7,673 nt of DNA from Gammaproteobacteria bacterium (lineage in GTDB: Bacteria > Pseudomonadota > Gammaproteobacteria > SZUA-21): assembly GCA_027021095.1 (NCBI GenBank), contig JALUUZ010000468.1, positions 1 to 7,673 of the forward strand, read 5' to 3'. This document shows, piece by piece, positions 1 to 5,493 of this stretch (within the stretch, counting starts at the first letter, position 1; every line of letters starts with the position of its first letter). Below the pieces are notes generated by a model. That model had not been told where the DNA came from and ran no database searches. It was given only the letters and a program-made list of their open reading frames with translations. The translations under genes and the position numbers were made by a program.

Positions 1-1
1 C

Positions 2-40
2 GCCGGGGTGCCGGAAAGCATGCGTAAAGGCGGATATTGA
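2..40 (+). CDS. Probable C-terminal tail of an upstream gene (partial)
   Basis: Frame 2 is open from the window edge and reads AGVPESMRKGGY before a TGA at 38-40. A strong hairpin follows directly at 46-78 and then the msrB start, which is the arrangement expected at the end of a gene. Twelve residues are too few to name a family, and frame 3 is also open through here, so the assignment is an inference from context. Confidence 0.35.
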   Translation, partial: AGVPESMRKGGY

Positions 41-45
41 TTTTC

Positions 46-78
46 GGCTCGGGAGCGCCTTTGCCGGCGCTCCTAGCC
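46..78 (+). terminator. GC-rich hairpin between upstream stop and msrB
   Basis: GGAGCGCC (52-59) pairs perfectly with GGCGCTCC (66-73) around a six-base loop. A G-T pair (51/74) extends the stem, and after a small internal loop GGCT (46-49) pairs with AGCC (75-78). No run of T follows on either strand, so it is not a classical intrinsic terminator. It could be a terminator or attenuator, or an mRNA structure just upstream of the msrB ribosome binding site at 88-93. Confidence 0.45.
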
Positions 79-87
79 CGCAGCGGC

Positions 88-93
88 AGGAGG
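88..93 (+). promoter_or_regulatory. Ribosome binding site deciding the msrB start
   Basis: A full AGGAGG sits directly against the ATG at 94 (spacing 0) but six bases before the in-frame TTG at 100. The normal spacing of about 5-9 bases favours TTG 100 as the real start. Confidence 0.6.
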
Positions 94-99
94 ATGGTA

Positions 100-498
100 T
101 TGACGGACAAGGTTGAAAAAAGCGAGGCACAGTGGCAGTCGGAGCTGACTGAAGAGCAGTACGAGATATGCCGCTGCAAGGGAACCGAACCACCGTTCAG
201 CGGACGGTTCAACGAGTTCAAAGAGCCCGGTGTGTTTACCTGCGTGTGCTGTGGCGCGGAGCTGTTCAGCTCGGCACATAAATATGATTCCGGTTCAGGC
301 TGGCCGAGTTTCTATCAAGTCATCGAACCACAGGCGGTGACCGAGGTGCGTGATCAGAGTCATGGCATGCTCCGGGTCGAAGTGCTGTGCAGCCGCTGTG
401 ACGCCCATCTTGGTCATGTGTTCGAAGACGGACCGCCACCGACCCACCTGCGTTATTGTATCAATTCAGTTGCATTGGGATTCAGACCGGCCCGCTAG
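100..498 (+). CDS. msrB: Peptide-methionine (R)-S-oxide reductase MsrB
   Basis: MsrB reduces the R epimer of methionine sulfoxide in proteins back to methionine, normally using thioredoxin, in the cytoplasm when no signal peptide is present as here. From TTG 100 the product is 132 residues, close to the 137 of E. coli MsrB. The SelR domain fills the protein: a KGTE segment near residue 27, zinc ligands as two CxxC pairs (C48/C51 in CVCC and C97/C100 in CSRC), a SGSGWPSF core, and the catalytic cysteine in RYCINSVAL (C120). Two further cysteines lie in EICRCKGTE (C24, C26), where the family usually has no cysteine as I recall it. ATG 94 and TTG 37 are in frame but less likely starts: ATG 94 abuts the AGGAGG, and TTG 37 overlaps the upstream stop and places the leader hairpin inside the gene. 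It converges with the hydroxylase gene that ends at 577. Confidence 0.95.
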   Translation: MTDKVEKSEAQWQSELTEEQYEICRCKGTEPPFSGRFNEFKEPGVFTCVCCGAELFSSAHKYDSGSGWPSFYQVIEPQAVTEVRDQSHGMLRVEVLCSRCDAHLGHVFEDGPPPTHLRYCINSVALGFRPAR

Positions 499-576
499 CC
501 CGCATTGCTCACCACCCTTCTACTGCGACGGCTCTGACGCGGTATGAAAAAATCGTGTGTAGAAGAATCGCCACGT

Positions 577-1251
577 TCAGACCTCGGCCCACATACGCAC
601 CAGGTTGGTGTAGGCGTGGTCGACCTGGGAAAACGCATCGGCCTGCGTCTCGTCGCCCGCCAGCTGGTCCCTGGCATTGGCCAGGTCGTACAGGATCTCG
701 CGTTTGGCCGGGTCACGTACCATGCTTTGCACCCACGCGACACCGACCAGGCGTTGGCCCGATTCGATGGCGGCGACCTGGTGCAGGCTGGAGGCCGGAT
801 AGAGCACTATATCCCCTGCCGGAAACTTGCAGCGCTGCTCGCCGAACGGGGTGCGTACCACCAGCTCACCGCCCTGGTAGTCTTGCGGGTCGTTCAGAAA
901 CAAGGTGACCGCCAGGTCGCAGCGAAAGCGTTGAGTGTCGCCGCCCATGACCGGATCGTCGATATGTTCGCCATAGTGCATCGACTTGTCATAGCGGGCA
1001 AACAATGGCGCGGCGATCCGGTAGGGCAGTGCAGCCTTTCTGAAGGTTTCGTTGTTGTACAGGTTGCCGACCATGATCTTGCCAAGATCGGAGGCGATGC
1101 GGCCGCCCGGGTCCAGTTCTTGATTGTGTTTGACCTGCCTGGCGGTCGGGCCGGCACTCAGCCGGCCATCGACAAAGTCAGCCTGCTGCAACGCAGTCTG
1201 CATGATTTTCAACTGCGCGGTGTCGATGACGGCGGGAATGTGTAGCATCAT
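577..1251 (-). CDS. PKHD-type Fe(II)/2-oxoglutarate hydroxylase (YbiX/PiuC-like)
   Basis: The 224-residue product resembles E. coli YbiX and PiuC, PKHD-type hydroxylases of about 225 residues often found near iron-uptake genes, whose substrate is not settled. The family fold is the double-stranded beta helix that couples 2-oxoglutarate decarboxylation to oxygen insertion. Visible catalytic residues are the iron ligands H96 and D98 (EHIDD) and H157 (SSLHQV), and R167 ten residues later as the 2-oxoglutarate carboxylate ligand. Family-type blocks include QVKHNQ, APLFARY, LFLNDPQDYQGGELVV and VQSMVRD. An AGGA eight bases upstream (tcct at 1260-1263) supports the first of two adjacent ATG codons. 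It is the last gene of a four-gene minus-strand run, 24 bases after the TSUP gene. No iron-uptake gene or obvious Fur box is seen, so the iron link is not shown here. Confidence 0.9.
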   Translation of the reverse strand: MMLHIPAVIDTAQLKIMQTALQQADFVDGRLSAGPTARQVKHNQELDPGGRIASDLGKIMVGNLYNNETFRKAALPYRIAAPLFARYDKSMHYGEHIDDPVMGGDTQRFRCDLAVTLFLNDPQDYQGGELVVRTPFGEQRCKFPAGDIVLYPASSLHQVAAIESGQRLVGVAWVQSMVRDPAKREILYDLANARDQLAGDETQADAFSQVDHAYTNLVRMWAEV

Positions 1252-1275
1252 TGTCTTTGTCCTGTATCGTCTCGT

Positions 1276-2040
1276 TCATGAATAGATCGCCTGGTACAGC
1301 AGCTGCAGCCCGCCCAGCAATATAATCCACGATACGGTTTTTTTGAATACATTTTCGTTCACCCGGAAGTGCAGGTGGTTGGCTGCCAGCAAGGTCACGA
1401 GCAGCACCGGCGCAGAAACGGCCATCGCCAGCAGGATACTGTCGCTGAGCAGTGCCGGCCGCGCGGAAAAACTGCTTTGCCACAGGTAGGAAGCGAGACG
1501 CAGCAGGTTCAGCGACAGGAAAAAGGCGAGTGCATAATTGCGTATCGCGGTCTTTCCGTCGACACTGCCCATGATCCTGGTCATCGCGATCGGACCGCTG
1601 ATACCGAACAGCTGTTGCGACAGGCCGGCGGTGAAGTCCAGCAACGCGCGTAACAGGCGGCCGAAGCGCATACGTCGCTGTGCGGACACCAGGTAGGCGC
1701 CAAACAGTGTGATCGCGATGGCAAGCAGAATTTCAAACAGTTTCAACGGGATCAGGTAGAACAGGTAGATGCCGACCAGTGAACCGAGCAGCGCAAAGCC
1801 AAGCATGCCTGCCAGGAACCTGAACTCGACCGTGTTGGGTGAGCGCCACAGGCCGATACCGGCGACCATCAGCTGAGGCAGCGTGGAGTAGACCACCAGT
1901 GTCTTGGTATCGACGAAATAGCTCATGATCAACAGCATCATGATCGTGCCGGCGAGGCCGAAGATGATTTCAAACGCATAGGTCAGTGCACAGACCAGTG
2001 TCAGCAGCGTGATGATCGAGTAGCTCAGGTTTGCCGTCAT
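1276..2040 (-). CDS. TauE/SafE (TSUP) family membrane protein
   Basis: This 254-residue protein is strongly hydrophobic, with about eight membrane segments near residues 6-26, 27-41, 47-65, 75-97, 100-118, 165-187, 201-222 and 235-252. The two halves carry related motifs, GLAGT at 28-32 and GISGP at 146-150, matching the internal repeat typical of the TSUP (formerly DUF81) family, whose members include sulfite, sulfoacetate and other organosulfur anion exporters. The length is usual for the family. The substrate cannot be told from sequence, and many family members are uncharacterised. It lies between two Fe(II)/2-oxoglutarate oxygenase genes, 31 bases after one and 24 before the other, so cotranscription is likely. 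The ATG at 2040 has no clear Shine-Dalgarno sequence, which suggests translation coupled to, or dependent on, the upstream gene. Confidence 0.8.
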   Translation of the reverse strand: MTANLSYSIITLLTLVCALTYAFEIIFGLAGTIMMLLIMSYFVDTKTLVVYSTLPQLMVAGIGLWRSPNTVEFRFLAGMLGFALLGSLVGIYLFYLIPLKLFEILLAIAITLFGAYLVSAQRRMRFGRLLRALLDFTAGLSQQLFGISGPIAMTRIMGSVDGKTAIRNYALAFFLSLNLLRLASYLWQSSFSARPALLSDSILLAMAVSAPVLLVTLLAANHLHFRVNENVFKKTVSWIILLGGLQLLYQAIYS

Positions 2041-2071
2041 GGAAAAAAGGCCGCTGTGTCGTGCATCGGGA

Positions 2072-2680
2072 TCAGGCGAAGATCACCCAGGTGGTGGCGA
2101 TATACTTGACGCCTTTTTCCAGCGTCACACCACGGTGTTCATGGGTCCAGAAGGGTGGAAACAGGATCAGCTTGCCTCGTTCCGGCCTGATCTTGATTTG
2201 TTGCGAACGGAATTCCGTCTCCCCGCCCGGGCCTTCGACGTCGTTGAGATACCAGACTGCGACCAACTGGCGCTGGCTGAACTCATGGCTGCCGCCATCG
2301 ATGTGCCAGTGGTAATATTCACCTGGCAGCGTACGTTGAACGGCGTAGCCCATATCCTTGAACGGGCCGTTGAAATAGGGGAACAGCTTGCGGAATTCCC
2401 TGATCGCCAGTCCCAGTGAGCGGAACAGAAACGTGTCGACGTCCTTCCAGTGGGGTTTGCCGCTGACGACCAGGTCGGTGGATTTTTTTACACTTGTGTC
2501 TTCAGTGACGGTCTGGCCGATCCGGCCCGGGTACTGTTCGTCAGTGTGTCGTTCGAAACGCTGGATGATCGTCTCACAGATGTCGGCGGTCAGCGCGTTT
2601 GGAATTTCAAAGATAAACGAGTTGGGCTTGGCCTCAGTGATGACATAAGGTTCCACCTTGGTGCCGATTTGTTCAGTCAT
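2072..2680 (-). CDS. 2OG-Fe(II) oxygenase, prolyl-4-hydroxylase-like
   Basis: The 202-residue product has the catalytic half of a prolyl-4-hydroxylase-type Fe(II)/2-oxoglutarate dioxygenase. Iron ligands are H126 and D128 (YYHWHIDGG) and most likely H182 in HEHRGV. K192 in GVKYIATTW, exactly ten residues later, is the expected 2-oxoglutarate ligand. The block GGETEF (152-157) and the following RPERGKLILFPP strand match the family beta-helix core. There is no signal peptide, so a cytoplasmic substrate (protein, peptide or small molecule) is implied, but none can be named. Bacterial homologues act on proteins such as EF-Tu or on free amino acids and metabolites. The start lacks a strong Shine-Dalgarno sequence. 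It follows the 348-residue unknown gene by 56 bases and precedes the TSUP gene by 31, the second member of the likely operon. Confidence 0.88.
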   Translation of the reverse strand: MTEQIGTKVEPYVITEAKPNSFIFEIPNALTADICETIIQRFERHTDEQYPGRIGQTVTEDTSVKKSTDLVVSGKPHWKDVDTFLFRSLGLAIREFRKLFPYFNGPFKDMGYAVQRTLPGEYYHWHIDGGSHEFSQRQLVAVWYLNDVEGPGGETEFRSQQIKIRPERGKLILFPPFWTHEHRGVTLEKGVKYIATTWVIFA

Positions 2681-2736
2681 GATGTCGCGCTGTGTCAGGT
2701 TGCAATTAGTCTTTCCAGGATCGCTACAACGACGGA

Positions 2737-3783
2737 CTACAGGGTATTGGCCTCGATATAGCGTTCGATCAGGTCGATGGAATCATGCCGGTGCTGCCGG
2801 TAGATATCGAGTATCCCGGCAGCGACCGCCTTCCAGTGTTCATAGCCCTCTTGGGCGGCGTCGAGCAGGCTGTGTTGTGCCTGGCTGCTGACCCAGTTAT
2901 TGTAAGCCGCAGACAGCTTGGGAAAAAGCTTTTTTCGCACTGAGGTATAATTGCCGAAGTAGAAGTGGATCGCGCCTTCGTCCTGGCCCTGCAGCAGGGC
3001 CGGCAGTGTCGACAGGCAGTCGGCAAGGTGGTCCCTGACCGCACGGACCATGAATTCGGCCTGTGAGCGCGGCAGTGAAGCGAGCATCTCGTGCCATTGT
3101 CCGCCAAGCAATGTGTCGGCCTTGAGTTCGCCGATTTCGTGCAGCAGCACGGTCTCGGTTTCGCGCCGGGTGATCTGTTCCAGCGCCTGCTCTATATTCT
3201 GTTCGTAATCGTAGTAGTGCATCGCCCGCGACAGCGCCTGGTTGTGCCGGCGCCATTTCCACTCCTCGATTTTCTCCCAGATGATGCGTTTCAGGGATTC
3301 CTGGCGTATAAAGATCGTGTTGTCGAGGCTGTAACCCGGTGGTGCCGTCAGGTCACGGGCGTATTCCTGCGCAGCGACGTAGAGCCGGTAGTCCTCGCAG
3401 GTTTCATGCCTGACCAGCCGGCCGATGAAAAAGTGTGGCCGGTGCTGGTAACCCAGTCCGCTGCTGTAGACATAACCGTGCGGGTTGAGCAGGCGGTTGA
3501 TCTGTTCGCTGTCCCACGGGTCGAGCTGCTGCCCGGCGATCGGGAGGGGCGTGTAGTCTGCCTCGGCCAACTGGTCCCACAACGCCTCGCGTGCCGACAG
3601 CCAGCGGCCGACCTCGTCGTTTTCCAGGCTGGCAGTGTAGCTTTTGCCGGTTTCCCAGCGGTAGTACTCGCGCATCTTCAGCAGGTAGATACACAGCGAA
3701 TAGTTGCCCGCAAACCTGGCATCGGCGATATGGCAATTGTGCTGCACGGCATTGACGATTGGTTTAATATTGAGCGGGTTCAT
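2737..3783 (-). CDS. Conserved uncharacterised protein, first gene of the minus-strand cluster
   Basis: The 348-residue product has no signal peptide or membrane segment and looks soluble and largely helical. Likely conserved blocks are QHNCHIADARFAGNYS (14-29) leading into LKMREYYRWE (35-44), a glycine- and aromatic-rich stretch around PHGYVYSSGLGY (100-111) and PHFFIGRLVRHE, then AREY-like EYARDLTAPPG and an acidic-basic helix WEKIEEWKWRRH. From memory this resembles a family labelled Sfum_1244 in protein databases, whose function I do not know; I could not verify the match. The many H, C, E and Y residues in the N-terminal block could bind metal, but that is speculation. The ATG at 3783 has only a weak GGA upstream. 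It heads the run of oxygenase, TSUP and hydroxylase genes and is transcribed divergently from the gene starting at 3890. Confidence 0.8.
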   Translation of the reverse strand: MNPLNIKPIVNAVQHNCHIADARFAGNYSLCIYLLKMREYYRWETGKSYTASLENDEVGRWLSAREALWDQLAEADYTPLPIAGQQLDPWDSEQINRLLNPHGYVYSSGLGYQHRPHFFIGRLVRHETCEDYRLYVAAQEYARDLTAPPGYSLDNTIFIRQESLKRIIWEKIEEWKWRRHNQALSRAMHYYDYEQNIEQALEQITRRETETVLLHEIGELKADTLLGGQWHEMLASLPRSQAEFMVRAVRDHLADCLSTLPALLQGQDEGAIHFYFGNYTSVRKKLFPKLSAAYNNWVSSQAQHSLLDAAQEGYEHWKAVAAGILDIYRQHRHDSIDLIERYIEANTL

Positions 3784-3787
3784 TTTT

Positions 3788-3816
3788 TTGAAATCCGGGT
3801 AATAACTTAGTAAAAT
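3788..3816 (+). promoter_or_regulatory. Sigma-70 promoter for the 191-residue protein gene
   Basis: TTGAAA (3788-3793) and TAAAAT (3811-3816) each match the consensus at five of six bases and are separated by exactly 17. Transcription would begin near 3823, giving a leader of about 67 bases to TTG 3890. The -35 box lies within the translation-initiation region of the divergent gene that starts at 3783, so transcription in the two directions may interfere. Confidence 0.6.
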
Positions 3817-3878
3817 ACTCTGGTTTTTTACTCTAGCATGACGCTGGTTGGTTTTCCATAGCCAGCGGCCGTTTCACC

Positions 3879-3883
3879 GGGAG
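3879..3883 (+). promoter_or_regulatory. Ribosome binding site supporting TTG 3890
   Basis: GGGAG is followed by six bases and then TTG 3890. The longer reading frame would use TTG 3848, which has no comparable site, so this decides the start. Confidence 0.55.
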
Positions 3884-3889
3884 CAGCTT

Positions 3890-4465
3890 TTGGCACTACG
3901 TATTAAAAGTAAATGGTTTAAAAAAGACAAAGACAGCTTTTCAGATTCCGCATTGCAGGAAAACGGCGAGGCACTGGCTTTTATCTGTTGGCGCCTGGCG
4001 CTGGACAAGGCCATTAATCTGCATGGCGAGGACTTTGTCTATGATTCAGATCAACAACGTGTGTATGTGATCGGGGAGTATCTCGCGCTTTTCGTGCAGG
4101 TCGCCGATCGCCATGTCTACCCGCGTTTGAACGCGCATGACCGTACGGTCTTTATTACCGCGTTGGCGAACAGGCTGGCCGAACACATGCAGGACAATTG
4201 TCAGGACCTGTTCGGGATGAACGATTACAAGGGGCCGTTTATCGGCTTGTTGAATTCGCGTTCGGAAAGTTACGCGCAATACGATTACTCGGATGAAACC
4301 GGGCCTTCTTACGGCATGATGCGCAGCTTCGGCACCCATGTACAGAAAGTCATGGGCGACGATCATCATGTCAACAAATGGGTGATCGACCAGGTCATGG
4401 AGATCGATGGCCCGGAGACGCTGGAGAAGCTGATCAAGGCGATAGACGATTTGTTTGACTATTGA
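3890..4465 (+). CDS. Conserved-looking soluble protein of unknown function
   Basis: From the TTG at 3890, chosen because GGGAG lies six bases upstream, the product is 191 residues beginning MALRIKSKWFKKDKD. The frame is also open back to TTG 3848, which would add 14 residues. No signal peptide or membrane segment is present. The N-terminus is strongly basic, and the rest is mostly helical with an acidic end (IDDLFDY). Blocks that look conserved are ALAFICWRLALDKA, VIGEYLALFVQVADR, ALANRLAEHMQDN and NKWVIDQVMEID. I recall similar proteins of unknown role in beta- and gammaproteobacteria but cannot name a family. It is a single-gene unit on plus, divergent from the oxygenase cluster and ending at the hairpin at 4499-4528. 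Confidence 0.75.
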   Translation: MALRIKSKWFKKDKDSFSDSALQENGEALAFICWRLALDKAINLHGEDFVYDSDQQRVYVIGEYLALFVQVADRHVYPRLNAHDRTVFITALANRLAEHMQDNCQDLFGMNDYKGPFIGLLNSRSESYAQYDYSDETGPSYGMMRSFGTHVQKVMGDDHHVNKWVIDQVMEIDGPETLEKLIKAIDDLFDY

Positions 4466-4498
4466 GACCGGTGCGTTTTCGGCGGCTTGGCCGATGAT

Positions 4499-4528
4499 CT
4501 GAAAAGCAGGGAACACCCTGCTTTTCAG
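4499..4528. terminator. Perfect 13-bp hairpin between convergent genes
   Basis: CTGAAAAGCAGGG (4499-4511) and CCCTGCTTTTCAG (4516-4528) are perfect reverse complements around the four-base loop AACA. It sits 34 bases after the stop at 4465 and 31 before the stop of the minus-strand gene at 4560. That position fits a shared, bidirectional terminator. The T run is inside the stem rather than after it, so termination efficiency is uncertain. Confidence 0.65.
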
Positions 4529-4559
4529 TCGATTCATACGGACAGGAAGTCTGCGGGCT

Positions 4560-4754
4560 TCAGCCTTTCCAGTTGTTTGCGTTATCCATGTTCTTGCTGA
4601 ATCCATCTGCGTAACCGGCCTCATAGGCTTCGGTAATACGCTGTTCTTCACGCTTTGGGTTATGCATAAAGCCGCCAATCCAACCGTGAATATATTCGCG
4701 GTCGACTCCCATTTCCTCTAATTTCTTTATTGTGTCGTGGTACATGGGGTCCAT
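4560..4754 (-). CDS. Small 64-residue protein of unknown function
   Basis: The product is 64 residues, hydrophilic, without signal peptide or membrane segment. It starts MDPMYHDTIKKLEEMGVD, carries a compact HGWIGGF motif near residues 23-29, a basic NPKREEQR stretch and an AYEAGYADGF repeat-like segment, and ends NNWKG. AGGAG (ctcct at 4761-4765) six bases before ATG 4754 supports this start over the ATG three codons in. It has its own promoter (4817-4844) and the 4499-4528 hairpin downstream, so it is an independent unit. Good initiation signals, a promoter and balanced composition argue that it is real. I believe similar short proteins occur in other gammaproteobacteria but do not know a function. 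A reading frame on plus over the same bases has none of these signals. Confidence 0.75.
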   Translation of the reverse strand: MDPMYHDTIKKLEEMGVDREYIHGWIGGFMHNPKREEQRITEAYEAGYADGFSKNMDNANNWKG

Positions 4755-4760
4755 AAATCT

Positions 4761-4765
4761 CTCCT
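4761..4765 (-). promoter_or_regulatory. Ribosome binding site of the 64-residue protein
   Basis: Read on minus, AGGAG lies six bases upstream of ATG 4754, the clearest Shine-Dalgarno site on this strand. Confidence 0.65.
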
Positions 4766-4816
4766 AATCATACGTTTGAGTACGCCAATAAAACTCAGCA
4801 GATTTAAAAAAAGCGT

Positions 4817-4844
4817 ATTATCTCATATTCTTATAAAACGGCAA
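4817..4844 (-). promoter_or_regulatory. Extended -10 promoter for the 64-residue protein
   Basis: On the minus strand TTGCCG (cggcaa, 4839-4844) is followed after 16 bases by GATAAT (attatc, 4817-4822), preceded by TGA so that it forms an extended -10 element. The predicted start near 4810 gives a leader of about 55 bases. Confidence 0.55.
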
Positions 4845-4854
4845 GTAACACGCC

Positions 4855-4889
4855 GGGCGCAGACATGGACGCTGTCCGCCGCGGCGCCC
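4855..4889. repeat. Bipartite GC-rich inverted repeat
   Basis: GGGCGC (4855-4860) pairs with GCGCCC (4884-4889), and inside it GGAC (4867-4870) pairs with GTCC (4874-4877) around the loop GCT, leaving a symmetric six-by-six internal loop. It is GC-rich within an AT-rich region. It may be an operator, part of a structured RNA, or chance. Confidence 0.35.
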
Positions 4890-4988
4890 ACCCTGGTTTC
4901 AGCAGGCCGGCAATATTATTTAGAATTCAATAAATTACTGAAATAGCTGCACAATAATCAAATTCTCTGAATCCGGGATAAAAAAATT

Positions 4989-4997
4989 TGCTATAGT
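4989..4997 (+). promoter_or_regulatory. Extended -10 promoter, distal to grxC
   Basis: TGCTATAGT combines a TGn extension with TATAGT (4992-4997, five of six matches). No good -35 box is at 16-18 bases; TCTGAA (4966-4971) is 20 away. A transcript would start near 5004 and run about 165 bases before the glutaredoxin ATG. Confidence 0.45.
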
Positions 4998-5110
4998 GCT
5001 GCGGTTCGGGCGGCAGGACGTGAGCAATAACCCTGAAGGAAATAAGTTACTTTTGCGCGCCAGGCAAAGCGAATAAAATTCACTGCATTAAAACAGCATG
5101 GCTAAAAAGA

Positions 5111-5141
5111 TTAACAATAAATACGATAGATCAAATATAAT
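5111..5141 (+). promoter_or_regulatory. Sigma-70 promoter proximal to grxC
   Basis: A perfect TATAAT (5136-5141) has TTAACA (5111-5116, five of six matches) upstream with a 19-base spacer, longer than ideal. Transcription would start near 5148, about 23 bases before ATG 5171. Confidence 0.55.
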
Positions 5142-5170
5142 AGTAATGAGAAGAAAGTCTGGGACGGTTT

Positions 5171-5425
5171 ATGGCAAAAATCATTATGTATTGTACAGCA
5201 ATGTGCCCCTATTGTGTCAGGGCGGAGATGTTGCTGAAAAAGAAGGGGGTTGAAGTCGAGAAGATCCGCGTGGACCAGGATCCTGAGCAGTACCAGTTGA
5301 TGCTGTCACGCTCCAACGGGATGCGTACGGTGCCACAGATCTTTATCGATGAAAAGCATATCGGCGGCTTCGATGAATTGTACGAGTTGGACATGGATGG
5401 TGAACTCGACCCGCTGCTGGGTTGA
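5171..5425 (+). CDS. grxC: Glutaredoxin 3 (GrxC)
   Basis: Glutaredoxins reduce protein disulfides and glutathione mixed disulfides using glutathione, in the cytoplasm. The 84-residue product matches GrxC length (E. coli 83). The active site CPYC is at residues 12-15 in MYCTAMCPYC, with an additional cysteine at 8. TVPQIFI (53-59) contains the cis-proline P55, and GGFDEL (65-70) is the glutathione-binding turn. Both active-site cysteines are present, so it is a dithiol enzyme. The start has only a weak GGGA about six bases upstream, but the N-terminal strand AKIIMYC fits the family exactly. A near-consensus promoter lies directly upstream. The usual E. coli partner secB is not next to it; instead a DsrS-like gene follows after 68 bases. 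Confidence 0.93.
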   Translation: MAKIIMYCTAMCPYCVRAEMLLKKKGVEVEKIRVDQDPEQYQLMLSRSNGMRTVPQIFIDEKHIGGFDELYELDMDGELDPLLG

Positions 5426-5447
5426 CCCGGCCGGGGGCGTGCCGGGT
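5425..5447 (+). terminator. Weak hairpin after grxC
   Basis: ACCCGGC (5425-5431) pairs with GCCGGGT (5441-5447) around a nine-base loop, starting in the glutaredoxin stop codon. A T-rich stretch (TTTCTTTT) comes only about ten bases later, so this is at most a leaky terminator between grxC and the next gene. Confidence 0.35.
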
Positions 5448-5493
5448 AAAGCACGGTTTCTTTTCGCTTGTCTACAGGTAAACAATCAAGACT

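Larger units (their letters stand above)
4755..5170. other. Gene-free intergenic region with divergent promoters
   Basis: About 415 bases without a convincing gene. It holds the minus promoter at 4817-4844, a GC-rich inverted repeat at 4855-4889, an AT-rich stretch around 4911-4960, an extended -10 promoter at 4989-4997, and a second plus promoter at 5111-5141. An 18-codon frame from GTG 5020 and a 51-codon frame from ATG 5098 (running into the glutaredoxin gene) have no properly spaced ribosome binding sites. I saw no tRNA or recognisable RNA family. Confidence 0.6.

Noticed and set aside
517..565. Inverted repeat CTTCTAC/GTAGAAG between msrB and the hydroxylase gene
   Set aside because: The stem is seven AT-rich pairs with a 35-base loop, too weak to call a terminator.
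544..1245. 233-residue open frame on plus opposite the PKHD hydroxylase
   Set aside because: The minus strand encodes a complete enzyme with its iron and 2-oxoglutarate ligands, and the plus product shows no coherent domain.
3091..3810. 239-residue open frame on plus opposite the 348-residue protein
   Set aside because: It runs through the divergent promoter region and starts without a ribosome binding site. The minus frame fills the locus from a proper start to a stop near the next gene.
4046..4678. 210-residue open frame on minus over the 191-residue gene and the hairpin
   Set aside because: It crosses the perfect hairpin at 4499-4528 and overlaps two better supported genes.
4975..4992. 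Possible sigma-54 promoter around GGG...TTTGCT
   Set aside because: The GG and GC elements are 12 bases apart instead of the required 10, and TGGCAC is absent.
5098..5253. 51-codon frame starting ATG GCT AAA AAG before glutaredoxin
   Set aside because: It has no Shine-Dalgarno site, and its second half only reads the glutaredoxin gene in another frame.
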